This document shows, in pieces, positions 37,056 through 45,214 of a DNA stretch of 64,000 bases (position 1 is its first letter; the number at the start of each line of letters is the position of its first letter). The translations under genes and the position numbers were made by a program. The DNA comes from Deltaproteobacteria bacterium (lineage in GTDB: Bacteria > Desulfobacterota > Syntrophia > Syntrophales > UBA2192), in NCBI GenBank assembly GCA_012728915.1, contig JAAYEC010000035.1, positions 31,322 through 95,321 on the forward strand. The letters are read 5' to 3'. The notes beneath the pieces are model-generated. The model did no database searches, was not told the origin of the DNA, and saw only the letters and a program-made list of their open reading frames with translations.

Positions 37056-37841
37056 ATGATCCGATCCCTGTACACCGCCGCCACGGGCATGCTGGCCCAG
37101 CAGATCAACCAGGACGTCGTCGCCAACAACCTGGCAAACGTCCAGACACCCGGGTTCAAAAGCTCCCGGGCCGAGTTCCAGGACCTCATGTACCAGGTCA
37201 GCCGGCAGGCCGGCGTGCAGACCACGTCCGGGACCGCCCTGCCCCTGGGCATGGAGGTGGGACTGGGCTCGAAGCTCACGTCGATCCAGAAGACCTTCAC
37301 CCAGGGCGACTACCAGCAGACGGGAAACCGTTTCGACTGGGCCATCGAGGGAGACGGCTTCTTCCAGATCGACGACGGAAACGGCAAGACCCTCTACACC
37401 CGCGCGGGCAGCTGGAAGATCAGCAAGGACCTCTACCTCGTCAACTCCGAGGGCCTCAAGCTCACGCCCGAAGTCACCGTGCCCGCGGGGACGGTCACCT
37501 TCACCGTCGATGCCGGCGGCACGTGGACGGCCAAGGACAAGGGCGGTGCGACCCTCGCGTCGGGGCGCCTGGAGCTGGCCAAGTTCGCCAACCCCGCGGG
37601 CCTCACGAACCTGGGCCGCAACCTCTACGCCAGGACGGACGGCTCCGGAGACCCCGTGACGGGCAACCCCGACACGGAAGGGTTCGGGACCATCTCCCAG
37701 ACCTTCCTGGAGATGTCGAACGTCAACGTCGTCGATGAAATGGTGCAGATGATCGTGGGCCAGCGGGCCTACGAAATCAACTCCAAGGCCATCCAGACGG
37801 CGGACAACATGCTGCAGCTGGTCAACAACCTCAAGAGGTAA
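37056..37841 (+). CDS. flgG: Distal rod protein FlgG (261 aa)
   Basis: FlgG forms the distal rod. It opens MIRSLYTAATGMLAQQINQ with VANNLANVQTPGFK. It contains FDWAIEGDGFFQI and ends with the helix MVQMIVGQRAYEINSKAIQ. The length is exactly typical. A strong GGAGGAAG site precedes it. Confidence 0.97.
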   Translation: MIRSLYTAATGMLAQQINQDVVANNLANVQTPGFKSSRAEFQDLMYQVSRQAGVQTTSGTALPLGMEVGLGSKLTSIQKTFTQGDYQQTGNRFDWAIEGDGFFQIDDGNGKTLYTRAGSWKISKDLYLVNSEGLKLTPEVTVPAGTVTFTVDAGGTWTAKDKGGATLASGRLELAKFANPAGLTNLGRNLYARTDGSGDPVTGNPDTEGFGTISQTFLEMSNVNVVDEMVQMIVGQRAYEINSKAIQTADNMLQLVNNLKR

Positions 37842-37847
37842 GATGCG

Positions 37848-38573
37848 ATGAAACGAGCCGCCACCCTGTCCCGGATATCCGTGCTGTTCGCCCTGCTCGC
37901 CTTGCTCTGCACGTTCGCCCCCGTCTGCGGGGCGTCGACCTCCGGAGAGAAGGCGATCAAGGAAGCCGTCAGGAAACACGTCGAGGACAACGCGCCCTGG
38001 CCCAGGGAGCGCGTGCGCGTCGAGTTTTTCGGTCCGATGCCCGAGGTGGCAGGCCCCGCCGGGCAGGCGGACCTGAAGGTTCGCAGCCGGGCCGGCGAGC
38101 GCTATATCGGGCGCACGTCCTTCACGGTGCGCTTCTCGAAGGGCGACACCGTTGTCCGCGAGGAGGCGGTCCGCGTGCGGATCGAGGTGTTTACCGACCT
38201 CGTTGTGAGCACTCGCGAGATCATGCGGGACGCCGTCATCGGCTCCGACGACGTGACCGTGACGAGCAAGTGGATGGACACGGCCCCAGCGGGAATCCTC
38301 ACGGACGCCGCGGAGGTCGTGGGGAAGAAGGCCGTGATGCGCCTCAACGCGGGCACGGAGATCTCGAGGACTATGCTGCGGTCGGTGCCCGTCGTGAAGA
38401 AGGGCGAAGCGGTCCGCATCGTCCTCGAGAGCGGCCCCATGGTCATCTCGGCCGTCGGCCTGTGCCAGGAGGACGGCGCCAAGGGCGACCTCGTCCGCGT
38501 CCAGAACATCTCCTCGAAAAAGATCATCTTCGCCCGGGTGATGGGTTCATCCCTGGTCCGCGTCGATTTCTGA
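37848..38573 (+). CDS. flgA: P-ring assembly chaperone FlgA (241 aa)
   Basis: A periplasmic chaperone for FlgI. The signal peptide spans about 1-30. A SAF-like domain and C-terminal domain contain MRLNAGTEISRTMLRSVPVV and KKGEAVRIVLESG. It lies six bases after flgG and just before the ring genes. Confidence 0.93.
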   Translation: MKRAATLSRISVLFALLALLCTFAPVCGASTSGEKAIKEAVRKHVEDNAPWPRERVRVEFFGPMPEVAGPAGQADLKVRSRAGERYIGRTSFTVRFSKGDTVVREEAVRVRIEVFTDLVVSTREIMRDAVIGSDDVTVTSKWMDTAPAGILTDAAEVVGKKAVMRLNAGTEISRTMLRSVPVVKKGEAVRIVLESGPMVISAVGLCQEDGAKGDLVRVQNISSKKIIFARVMGSSLVRVDF

Positions 38574-38592
38574 GAAAAGGATGGTTCGACAC

Positions 38593-39279
38593 ATGAAAAC
38601 CTTTGCCGCCTGCCTCGCGATGACCATGGTCCTGTTGCTCGGAGGATGCCTTTCCACCAGCTACGATGCCGCGATGAACCGTGAGCCCGTCGTGCTGCCG
38701 CCGCCCGCCCCCGAGGCGAGGCCGACGCCGTCGCCCGGCTCGATCTGGGCGGGGCCGACGTCCAACAACCTGCTCTTCATCGACCGCAAGGCCCGCAATG
38801 TCGGCGACATCGTGACCATCGTCGTCGACGAGAAGACCGAGGGCGAGAACAACGCCAACACTGAGACCAAGCGCACCTCGACGACCGCGGCGGGCATCAC
38901 CGGGTTCGTCCAGACCAATCCGAGCCAGACCTACATGTCCGGATACAAGCTCGGGGGCGGGATGGACAACAACCACAAGGGCGAGGGCAAGACCAACCGC
39001 GACGGCCTTCTGAAGGGCAGGATCAGCGCCCGCGTCGTCCGGGTGCTGCCCAACGGCAATCTCGTCATCGAGGGGCGCCGCATGCTCACGGTCAACGCCG
39101 AGGACCAGTTCATGGTCATCACGGGGATCTGCCGCCCCGACGACGTCACGACGGAAAACCTGATCCACTCGCAGTACATCGCCGACGCGCGGATCGTCTA
39201 TGCCGGCAAGGGTGTCGTAGACGACAAGATGCGCCCGGGCTGGCTGGCCCGCGTCGTGGACTGGGTATGGCCATTTTAG
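38593..39279 (+). CDS. flgH: L-ring lipoprotein FlgH (228 aa)
   Basis: FlgH forms the outer-membrane L-ring. The ATG at 38593 gives a lipoprotein signal with lipobox LLGGC (lipidated Cys19). The first ATG at 38581 sits too close to the AAAAGG site. Family motifs include LFIDRKARNVGDIVTI and the end VVDKMRPGWL-like stretch. It shows that the organism has an outer membrane. Confidence 0.96.
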   Translation: MKTFAACLAMTMVLLLGGCLSTSYDAAMNREPVVLPPPAPEARPTPSPGSIWAGPTSNNLLFIDRKARNVGDIVTIVVDEKTEGENNANTETKRTSTTAAGITGFVQTNPSQTYMSGYKLGGGMDNNHKGEGKTNRDGLLKGRISARVVRVLPNGNLVIEGRRMLTVNAEDQFMVITGICRPDDVTTENLIHSQYIADARIVYAGKGVVDDKMRPGWLARVVDWVWPF

Positions 39280-39284
39280 GGTCA

Positions 39285-39385
39285 GGCACAGGGCTTAAGG
39301 CATAGGACGAAAGGCCGGGATGAACAGGACGGATGAATATCACTCTTTCCCTGGGCCCTTCGCCTTAAGCCGCGAACCTTACGGC
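39285..39385. repeat. Heptad palindromic repeat, copy 5 (flgH-flgI)
   Basis: The left arm is GGCACAG, GGCTTAA, GGCATAG. The right arm on the opposite strand is GGTTCGC, GGCTTAA, GGCGAAG. The centre is longer (about 38 bases) than in the other copies. Confidence 0.7.
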
Positions 39386-39427
39386 AGGGAACTTGCAAAT
39401 GACAGGATATTCACGATGGGGATCGAG

Positions 39428-40612
39428 ATGAAGCGGAATCGCATGAACAGGGGAATCCTGGCGGGGGTCGCGGCCGTTCTGGCGGTCTGCCTGTGCCTGC
39501 CCGTTTCAGCCGGGGCGGCGCGGATCAAGGACATCGCCGCGATCGGCGGGATCCGGGACAATCAGCTCGTCGGCTACGGCCTCGTGGTGGGCCTCATGAA
39601 CACGGGCGACAGCGTCAAGAACGGCTTTACGAAGGAGACCCTCTCCAACATGCTCGCCCGGCAGGGCCTGGCCATGCGCGACAAGGACCTCAAGTCCAAC
39701 AACATCGCCGCCGTCATGGTCACGGCCGTCCTGCCGCCCTTCGCCAAGGCGGGCGCCAAGCTCGACGTCATGGTCTCCTCCGTAGGCGACGCCAAGAGCC
39801 TCCTGGGCGGCACGCTTCTCATGACCCCGCTGCGGGGAGCCGACAGCGAGGTCTACGCCGTGGCCCAGGGCGCCGTGACGATCGGGGGGTTTCTGTCCGG
39901 CGGAAGCTCCGGCTCGGGAAGCGCCGCGGGGAAGAATCACACGACCGTCGGCTACATCACCAACGGGGCCCTCATCGAGAAGGAGCTCCAGTACGACTTC
40001 GCGAAGACCCGCCAGCTCGCGGTCAATCTCTACCAGCCCGATTTCACGACCCTCACCCGGCTGGCCAGCACGGTGAATTCCCGCATCGGGGACGTGGACG
40101 TGAAGCTCGTCGATTCGAGTTCCGCCCTGATCACCGTGAAGAATTCATACAGGGGAAGCATCGTCAGCCTGCTGTCGGCCATCGAGAACCTCGACGTCTC
40201 CGTGGACACGCCGGCCGTCGTCGTGCTCAACGAAAAAACGGGGACCGTCGTCATGGGGGAAAACGTGAGGATTTCAACCATTGCCGTCGCCCACGGGAAC
40301 CTGAGCTTCCAGATCCGGGAGGAATACAATGTCTCCCAGCCTCTGCCCTTTGCGCCGCGGGGCACGGGCGGGGTCGTCGACGCGGGGCGGGGCGTGACGA
40401 TGGGCTCCGGCGGGCAGACCGTCGTGACCCCGAGCACGCAGATCAACGTCGCCGAGGAGAAGAAATCCCTCACCGTGGTCCCCCGGGGGGTCACCATCCA
40501 GGACGTGGTCCGGGGCCTCAACGCCATGGGCGTCACCCCCAGGGACCTCATTCAGATATTACAAACCATCAAGGCCGCGGGATCCCTGCAGGCCGACCTG
40601 AAAGTGATGTAG
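39428..40612 (+). CDS. flgI: P-ring protein FlgI (394 aa)
   Basis: FlgI forms the periplasmic P-ring. The ATG at 39428 follows GGGGATCGAG and begins a signal peptide (NRGILAGVAAVLAVCLCL, cleavage near SAGA); the ATG at 39416 is possible. The mature protein opens ARIKDIAAIGGIRDNQLVG, as in all FlgI proteins. It contains NNIAAVMVTAVLPPFAK and ends in helices (LNAMGVTPRDLIQIL). Confidence 0.96.
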   Translation: MKRNRMNRGILAGVAAVLAVCLCLPVSAGAARIKDIAAIGGIRDNQLVGYGLVVGLMNTGDSVKNGFTKETLSNMLARQGLAMRDKDLKSNNIAAVMVTAVLPPFAKAGAKLDVMVSSVGDAKSLLGGTLLMTPLRGADSEVYAVAQGAVTIGGFLSGGSSGSGSAAGKNHTTVGYITNGALIEKELQYDFAKTRQLAVNLYQPDFTTLTRLASTVNSRIGDVDVKLVDSSSALITVKNSYRGSIVSLLSAIENLDVSVDTPAVVVLNEKTGTVVMGENVRISTIAVAHGNLSFQIREEYNVSQPLPFAPRGTGGVVDAGRGVTMGSGGQTVVTPSTQINVAEEKKSLTVVPRGVTIQDVVRGLNAMGVTPRDLIQILQTIKAAGSLQADLKVM

Positions 40613-40623
40613 GAGCACGGAAC

Positions 40624-41019
40624 ATGGAAAACATCCGGCACATCCCGCCCCTGGCGACGCAGAACCTGGCCAGGCTGTCGGCCCGGAGCTCCTCCGAATC
40701 GCCGGAGGAGGCGGAAAAGGACCGGAAACTGAGGAAGTCCTGCGCGGATTTCGAAGCGCTGTTCATCAGTTACATCTTCCAGACCATGCGCAGGACCGTC
40801 CCCGAGAGCGCCTATATGGGCAGGATGCCGGGGAAGGACACCTACACGATGATCATGGACCACAAGCTCTCCGAGGACCTGGCGCGCCGCGGCGGGATCG
40901 GGCTGCAGAAGGTCCTCTACGAGCAGCTGAAGCAGAGGCCCCAGGGCGCCCAGAAACCGGGGGAGGCGGCCGGAACGGAAGCGGATGCCGCTGCGAAAAA
41001 AACGCTAAAGACGGACTAG
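40624..41019 (+). CDS. flgJ: Rod-binding protein FlgJ, N-terminal type (131 aa)
   Basis: It corresponds to the rod-cap half of FlgJ only: SCADFEALFISYIFQTMRRTV and LSEDLARRGGIGLQKVLYEQL. There is no muramidase domain, which is usual outside enterics. The wall-cutting enzyme must be encoded elsewhere. The sigma-28 promoter of flgM overlaps its 3' end. Confidence 0.92.
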   Translation: MENIRHIPPLATQNLARLSARSSSESPEEAEKDRKLRKSCADFEALFISYIFQTMRRTVPESAYMGRMPGKDTYTMIMDHKLSEDLARRGGIGLQKVLYEQLKQRPQGAQKPGEAAGTEADAAAKKTLKTD

Positions 41020-41033
41020 GGTTTTGCCGATCT
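41006..41033 (+). promoter_or_regulatory. Sigma-28 promoter for flgM
   Basis: TAAA, 16 bases, GCCGATCT (6 of 8 to consensus). It begins within the end of flgJ and lies about 32 bases before flgM. It would let FliA boost its own inhibitor. Confidence 0.7.
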
Positions 41034-41064
41034 GTGTGGTAAGATTCCCGCACAGGAGTACGAA

Positions 41065-41379
41065 ATGAAGATTTCCAAAATCGACGACGCCACCCTCCAG
41101 ATGATCCAGCAGTACCAGAGGACCGACAGGGTCGAGGACCGCTCGCAGGAGAAACCGGAGAAGGCCGCCGCCAGTCTCGTACCCGAAGAAAAGGTGAATC
41201 TTTCCACCACGGCAAAAGACGTTCAGACCCTGAAGAATGCCATCTCGAGCCTGCCCGACGTGAGGGAGGACAAGGTCCAGGCCCTGCGCGAGCAGATCGA
41301 GAAGGGCGCCTACAAGGTCGATGCGGAGAAGGTTGCCGAGAAGATGGTGGGAGAATCACTGCTCGATGTCCTTTCCTGA
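41065..41379 (+). CDS. flgM: Anti-sigma-28 factor FlgM (104 aa)
   Basis: FlgM binds FliA until the finished hook exports it. The C-terminal half is canonical: LPDVREDKVQALREQIEKG with YKVDAEKVAEKMV. The N-terminus is more divergent and glutamine-rich. Start after CACAGGAG. It has its own sigma-28 promoter besides any read-through from the flgF operon. Confidence 0.95.
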   Translation: MKISKIDDATLQMIQQYQRTDRVEDRSQEKPEKAAASLVPEEKVNLSTTAKDVQTLKNAISSLPDVREDKVQALREQIEKGAYKVDAEKVAEKMVGESLLDVLS

Positions 41380-41463
41380 GCGAACCGGACTGATTTCCCC
41401 CCGAACCATCCCCGGGATCTAGACCCGTCCGCATCCCCAGCCGAAGGCAGGAACCGGAAGAAG

Positions 41464-41490
41464 GGCGGGGCGCCGGAAACGGCCCCCGCC
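41464..41490. terminator. GC hairpin between flgM and flgN
   Basis: GGCGGGG-CGCCG-GAAA-CGG-CCCCCGCC forms a bulged stem with a GAAA tetraloop. There is no T-run. It may attenuate transcription or stabilise the flgM message. The flgM-flgN gap (170 bases) is otherwise empty. Confidence 0.4.
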
Positions 41491-41549
41491 GGATTCTCAC
41501 AAGGCCGGTCTGTCCGATCGCCGGCCATGCCCCGCAGGACAGGTGCGCC

Positions 41550-42101
41550 ATGATGAACCCGGAGCTGCAGACGATCCACCAGGTGGAAGGGAGGGCCGAC
41601 CTGGATTCCCTCCTGGACTCCCTGCTGTCCGTTCTGCGGAAGGAGATCGAGGTCTACGGGGAGCTCGCGCAGGCCATCGCCCTCGAAAAGGACGTTCTCC
41701 GGAAACCGTCCCTCGATAGCCTTCACGAAAGCAATGCGCGGAAGGAAACGTGCATCCTCAAGTCCCGGCTCCTCGAAGAGGTCCGGTCGAAGACCGTCGG
41801 GCGGATCGCCCTGACCCTGGGGATCGACGAGGGGGGGCTCGGGCTCCAGTCGATTCTTCCCCACGCGAAGGGAGACCTGGCCCGGGACCTGCGGGAATGC
41901 CACCGGGACCTGCGCCTGCTTGCCGGCCGCATCCAGGAGGAGAACCGCCGAAACCGCAGCCTGCTGGATGCCTCTCTCGACGGGGTCCGTTCGAGCTACC
42001 AGTTCATCGGCAGCCTCCTCGGCGGGGGCCCGACCTACATGGATTCGGGAGAACTGAAAAACGGCCATGTGAGCGGCCGCATCTGCTCCGAGAGAGGATG
42101 A
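41550..42101 (+). CDS. flgN: FlgK/FlgL chaperone FlgN (183 aa)
   Basis: An all-helical protein with the FlgN-family pattern: a first helix LDSLLSVLRKEIEVYGELAQ and a middle SNARKETCILKSRLLEEVR. The C-terminal amphipathic helix should bind the hook-filament junction proteins. It sits between flgM and flgK, its standard place, and ends four bases before flgK. Confidence 0.88.
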   Translation: MMNPELQTIHQVEGRADLDSLLDSLLSVLRKEIEVYGELAQAIALEKDVLRKPSLDSLHESNARKETCILKSRLLEEVRSKTVGRIALTLGIDEGGLGLQSILPHAKGDLARDLRECHRDLRLLAGRIQEENRRNRSLLDASLDGVRSSYQFIGSLLGGGPTYMDSGELKNGHVSGRICSERG

Positions 42102-42105
42102 TCCC

Positions 42106-43485
42106 ATGTCCGGCATCTACCAGCTCCTCAACACGGCAAAGGAAGGCCTGCTGGCGAGCCAGGTCGCCCTGGGGGTGACGGGCTCGAACGTCACCAATGC
42201 CCACACGCCCGGCTACGTCCGGCAGCGGGCCGTGCTCGCCGCGAAGAGCCCCGGCGATCTCGCCGCGAACAACACACAGACCGGAGTCGAGGTCACGAAG
42301 ATCGAGCGGCTCTACAGCCGGTTCGTCGAGTTCCAGATGGTCGGGCAGTCCTCCGAGGTCGGCGAGGCCGGGGTCCGCAAGGAGACCCTGGAGCGCATCG
42401 AGACCATCTTCAACGAGACGAACGGGGGGGGCCTCAACGAGCTGATGAACCGGTTCTGGCAGGCCTGGGAAGACCTCTCGGCGAACCCCGCGGGGCAGGT
42501 CGAACGGACGGCCCTGGCCAACGCCGCGGACAACCTGGCCGGGATGTTCCGCGAATACGCGGGCGAACTGCACACCATCCGGGCCGACCTCGACACACAG
42601 GTCGCGGCTGCGGTCAACGAACTCAACGGGTACCTGTCCGACATTGCCTCCCTCAACGGGAAGATCGTCGAGGGCCTGAGCGGCGGCGTGAACGTCAACA
42701 ACCTCCTGGACCAGCGCTCCGCGCTGCTCAAGAAGGCGGCCGGCCTCGTCGATATCCAGTACGTCGAGGAAACGGGCGGGGCCGTCAACGTCTTCACCGC
42801 CGACGGCCGCTCCCTGGTGCAGGGGATCGCCTCGTGGCAGCTCGGCGTCAGGGTGCGGGCAGACGGCTACTCCGACGTCGTCTACGCCGACAGCCCGACC
42901 GTTCCCATCAACGGCGCGATCGGAGGCGGAAAGCTGGCGGGGCTTCTCGGCATGCGGGACGCGGCCGCGAAGGGCTACCAGGACGATCTCGACGAGTTGG
43001 CCAAGGCGCTGGTTTCCGCCGTGAACGCACAGCATGTCTCGGGGTACGACAACGACCGCAACGCGGGAGGGAGCTTCTTCGAGCCTCTCGGTGCCACGGG
43101 GGTCCGGGACATGCAGGTTTCGGCCGCCATCCTGGCCGACCCGAACCGGATCGCCGCATCCGCGACCGTGAATGCCGACGGGGACAATGCCCGCGCGATC
43201 GCCGCCATCCGGGACGAGATCCTCCCCGACGGTGTCGGCATCCCCGGGGAGTTCTACGCGTCGCTGGTGGGCCGGATCGGCCAGGACGTGAGCGAGGCCG
43301 CGCGGCGCGACGCGCACGAGATGAGCGTTATGACCCAGATGAGCAATACCTGGGAGCAGACCTCGGGCGTTTCCATCGACGAAGAAATGATGAACCTCAT
43401 CAAGTACCAGATGAGCTACCAGGCGGCGGCGAAGCTTGCCATGGCCGCCGACGAGATTCTCCAGTCGCTCTTGGATCTGGCATAA
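42106..43485 (+). CDS. flgK: Hook-filament junction protein FlgK (459 aa)
   Basis: FlgK is the first junction protein between hook and filament. N-terminal features are LLNTAKEGLLASQVALGVTG with SNVTNAHTPGYVRQRAV. It contains the FlgK motif LNEL-type loop and ends with the helix NLIKYQMSYQAAAKLAMAAD. The protein is toward the short side of the family. Confidence 0.95.
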   Translation: MSGIYQLLNTAKEGLLASQVALGVTGSNVTNAHTPGYVRQRAVLAAKSPGDLAANNTQTGVEVTKIERLYSRFVEFQMVGQSSEVGEAGVRKETLERIETIFNETNGGGLNELMNRFWQAWEDLSANPAGQVERTALANAADNLAGMFREYAGELHTIRADLDTQVAAAVNELNGYLSDIASLNGKIVEGLSGGVNVNNLLDQRSALLKKAAGLVDIQYVEETGGAVNVFTADGRSLVQGIASWQLGVRVRADGYSDVVYADSPTVPINGAIGGGKLAGLLGMRDAAAKGYQDDLDELAKALVSAVNAQHVSGYDNDRNAGGSFFEPLGATGVRDMQVSAAILADPNRIAASATVNADGDNARAIAAIRDEILPDGVGIPGEFYASLVGRIGQDVSEAARRDAHEMSVMTQMSNTWEQTSGVSIDEEMMNLIKYQMSYQAAAKLAMAADEILQSLLDLA

Positions 43486-43515
43486 GGGGGAGCGGCGCGG
43501 CAGAGAGGTGCGCGG

Positions 43516-45024
43516 ATGCGAATTACGGAGAACATGCGGTACGGGTCGCTGATCGACAGCCTGGGCAGGGCGCAGGGCAGCTACGGCTCGCTCATGGAGC
43601 AGATGGCCTCCCAGAAGAAGATCAACCGACCCTCCGACGACCCCGTGGGGACGACGCGCGTGCTGGATTTCCGGGGCGTGCGCGACACCATCGCCCAGTA
43701 CGGGCGCAACATCGAAAACGCCGATGCCTGGCTGAAGCTGAGCGAAACGAAGCTGGAAAACATCAGCGACCTCATCGGCAAGGCCCGCGAGGCGGGGATC
43801 AACGACCAGTCCTCCCGGACCCGGCAGGTCCTCGCGCAAAACGTGAGCTCGCTCCTCGAGGAGATCCTCTCGCTGGCCAATTCGAAGTTCGGAGACCGCT
43901 GGCTCTTCGCGGGGTCCCGGACGGGCGAGGCGCCCTTCGGGCGGATCATCCTGCCCGTGGCCCGTTCGACCAACGCCTTCGACGGCTCCGTCTTCTCGGC
44001 CGGGACCTACACGGGCACGGCAGACAAGACGTACACCTTGCGGATTGCAACGGGCGGCGCGCCCGGCGCGGCGACCTGCGAGCTGTCCGAGGACGGCGGC
44101 GCCACCTGGAGCGCCGCAGTCGCCGTTCCCGCATCGGGCATCGTGAGCCTCGGCGACGGCCTGACGCTCCGCTTCGGCGACGACGGCACGGCGGACCTCG
44201 CGGCGGGCGATCTCTTCTACGTGAACGCCTCTGCGGGCGGCAGGACCACGGATGCCCGCGTCGAGGCCCCGCGGGCCGCGGCGAACAACACCTTCGGGGG
44301 CGCCGTCGCGCTCGACCCCTCGAGCGGGCGCTACGGCGGCGACCGGAACCGCACCTACGTCGTGAAATTCGTCAACGGCGGCGGCGCCGTCGGCGAGGCC
44401 GACTACCGCGTCTCCGCGGACGGCGGCAGGACCTGGGGGGCCGTGCAGACAGCCTCCTGGGGAAGCACGATCACCGTGGACGGGACGGCGGGACACGAGC
44501 AGGTGCTCCGGTTCACGGCCTCGGGAGCCGCAGACGGCTTTGCGGAAAACGACCTGTTCTACGTGAATGCCTTCGCCCCCGGGGTCTACGGCGGCAACGG
44601 CGAAGACCTCTCCGTCTCCACGGGACAGGGCAGCCGCATGGTCTACAACGTCACGGGGGAGGAGGCCTTCACGGACCGCGGCCGGGGCGCCGTGGACCTC
44701 TTCGCCGCGCTGGAGTCCCTCAAGACGGCCCTCGAGCAGGGGGACCGCCAGGGCGCCATCGACCAGGTCGGCCGCCTGACCGCGGCCCAAGACTCGATCC
44801 GGCAGTACGTGGCCGAGAGCGGGGCCAGGCGCAACAGCCTCGAGATCTCCAGGGAGAACTACCGGGTGCTCGACGACAAGGTTGCGGGGCTCACCTCCGC
44901 GACGGAGGACGTCGACCTCGAGCGGCTCGTCGTCGAGTTCAAGATGAAGGAGACCGCACTGCAGGCCTCCTACGCTATGTCCGTCCAGATCGGCAGGATG
45001 TCGATCCTGGACTATCTGCGGTAA
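43516..45024 (+). CDS. flgL: Hook-filament junction protein FlgL with large insertion (502 aa)
   Basis: The flagellin-like ends are clear: MRITENMRYGSLIDSLGRAQ at the N-terminus, NRPSDDPVGTTRVLDFR, and the C-terminal helix SATEDVDLERLVVEFKMKE-like. A ~200-residue insertion (about 160-360) makes it longer than a usual ~300-residue FlgL. The insertion consists of two related beta-rich repeats of ~95 residues (each with TYTL or TYVV, a DGG-TW motif and DLFYVNA). It is probably a surface-exposed domain on the junction. Confidence 0.92.
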   Translation: MRITENMRYGSLIDSLGRAQGSYGSLMEQMASQKKINRPSDDPVGTTRVLDFRGVRDTIAQYGRNIENADAWLKLSETKLENISDLIGKAREAGINDQSSRTRQVLAQNVSSLLEEILSLANSKFGDRWLFAGSRTGEAPFGRIILPVARSTNAFDGSVFSAGTYTGTADKTYTLRIATGGAPGAATCELSEDGGATWSAAVAVPASGIVSLGDGLTLRFGDDGTADLAAGDLFYVNASAGGRTTDARVEAPRAAANNTFGGAVALDPSSGRYGGDRNRTYVVKFVNGGGAVGEADYRVSADGGRTWGAVQTASWGSTITVDGTAGHEQVLRFTASGAADGFAENDLFYVNAFAPGVYGGNGEDLSVSTGQGSRMVYNVTGEEAFTDRGRGAVDLFAALESLKTALEQGDRQGAIDQVGRLTAAQDSIRQYVAESGARRNSLEISRENYRVLDDKVAGLTSATEDVDLERLVVEFKMKETALQASYAMSVQIGRMSILDYLR

Positions 45025-45030
45025 AAGGTC

Positions 45031-45058
45031 TCAAGTTTTCCGGGAGCGGGTTCGATAG
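45031..45058 (+). promoter_or_regulatory. Sigma-28 promoter for the flagellin
   Basis: TCAAGTTT (like TAAAGTTT), then TTCGATAG, with 16 bases between the TCAA and the -10. This is the same spacing as at the other two sigma-28 sites in the window. Transcription should start near 45065. Confidence 0.65.
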
Positions 45059-45065
45059 GTAAGGG

Positions 45066-45214
45066 TGAAAGGGCCGCGAAATCCGGAAAGGAGGTGGAGC
45101 ACACAGCCGGAATCGGACCCGCAGCAGGGGGTTCAATCCATACAAAACCCGATGCCCTTTCGAACCCGCCGGCAAGAATGCCGGCCTCAAAACCCAGAAA
45201 AGGAGACTTGATTC
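45066..45214 (+). promoter_or_regulatory. Structured leader of the flagellin mRNA
   Basis: About 150 bases of untranslated leader. GAAAGGGC (45067-45074) pairs with GCCCTTTC (45154-45161). A local hairpin GCCGGC-AAGAAT-GCCGGC occupies 45168-45185. A near-perfect Shine-Dalgarno sequence AAAGGAGGTGG (45087-45097) has no start codon at useful distance; the real site AGGAG is at 45201, nine bases before the ATG. It is a plausible target for the FlbT encoded downstream. Confidence 0.6.

Noticed and set aside
10458..39385. Palindromic repeats considered as a CRISPR array or integron sites
   Set aside because: Copies are dispersed singly between genes, are imperfect and have no spacers or cas or integrase genes nearby.
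42424..42431. G8 run in flgK as a phase-variable tract
   Set aside because: Runs of 7-8 G or C occur at several places in this GC-rich window, so length alone is not informative. Only the G10 tract was kept as a candidate.
42004..44790. 928-codon open frame on the minus strand
   Set aside because: It is antisense to flgN, flgK and flgL, which have clear family motifs. The high GC content creates the open mirror frame.
45066..45214. Flagellin leader considered as a c-di-GMP or other known riboswitch
   Set aside because: I could not match conserved riboswitch cores. The pairing present is simple, and a protein regulator (FlbT) is encoded nearby.
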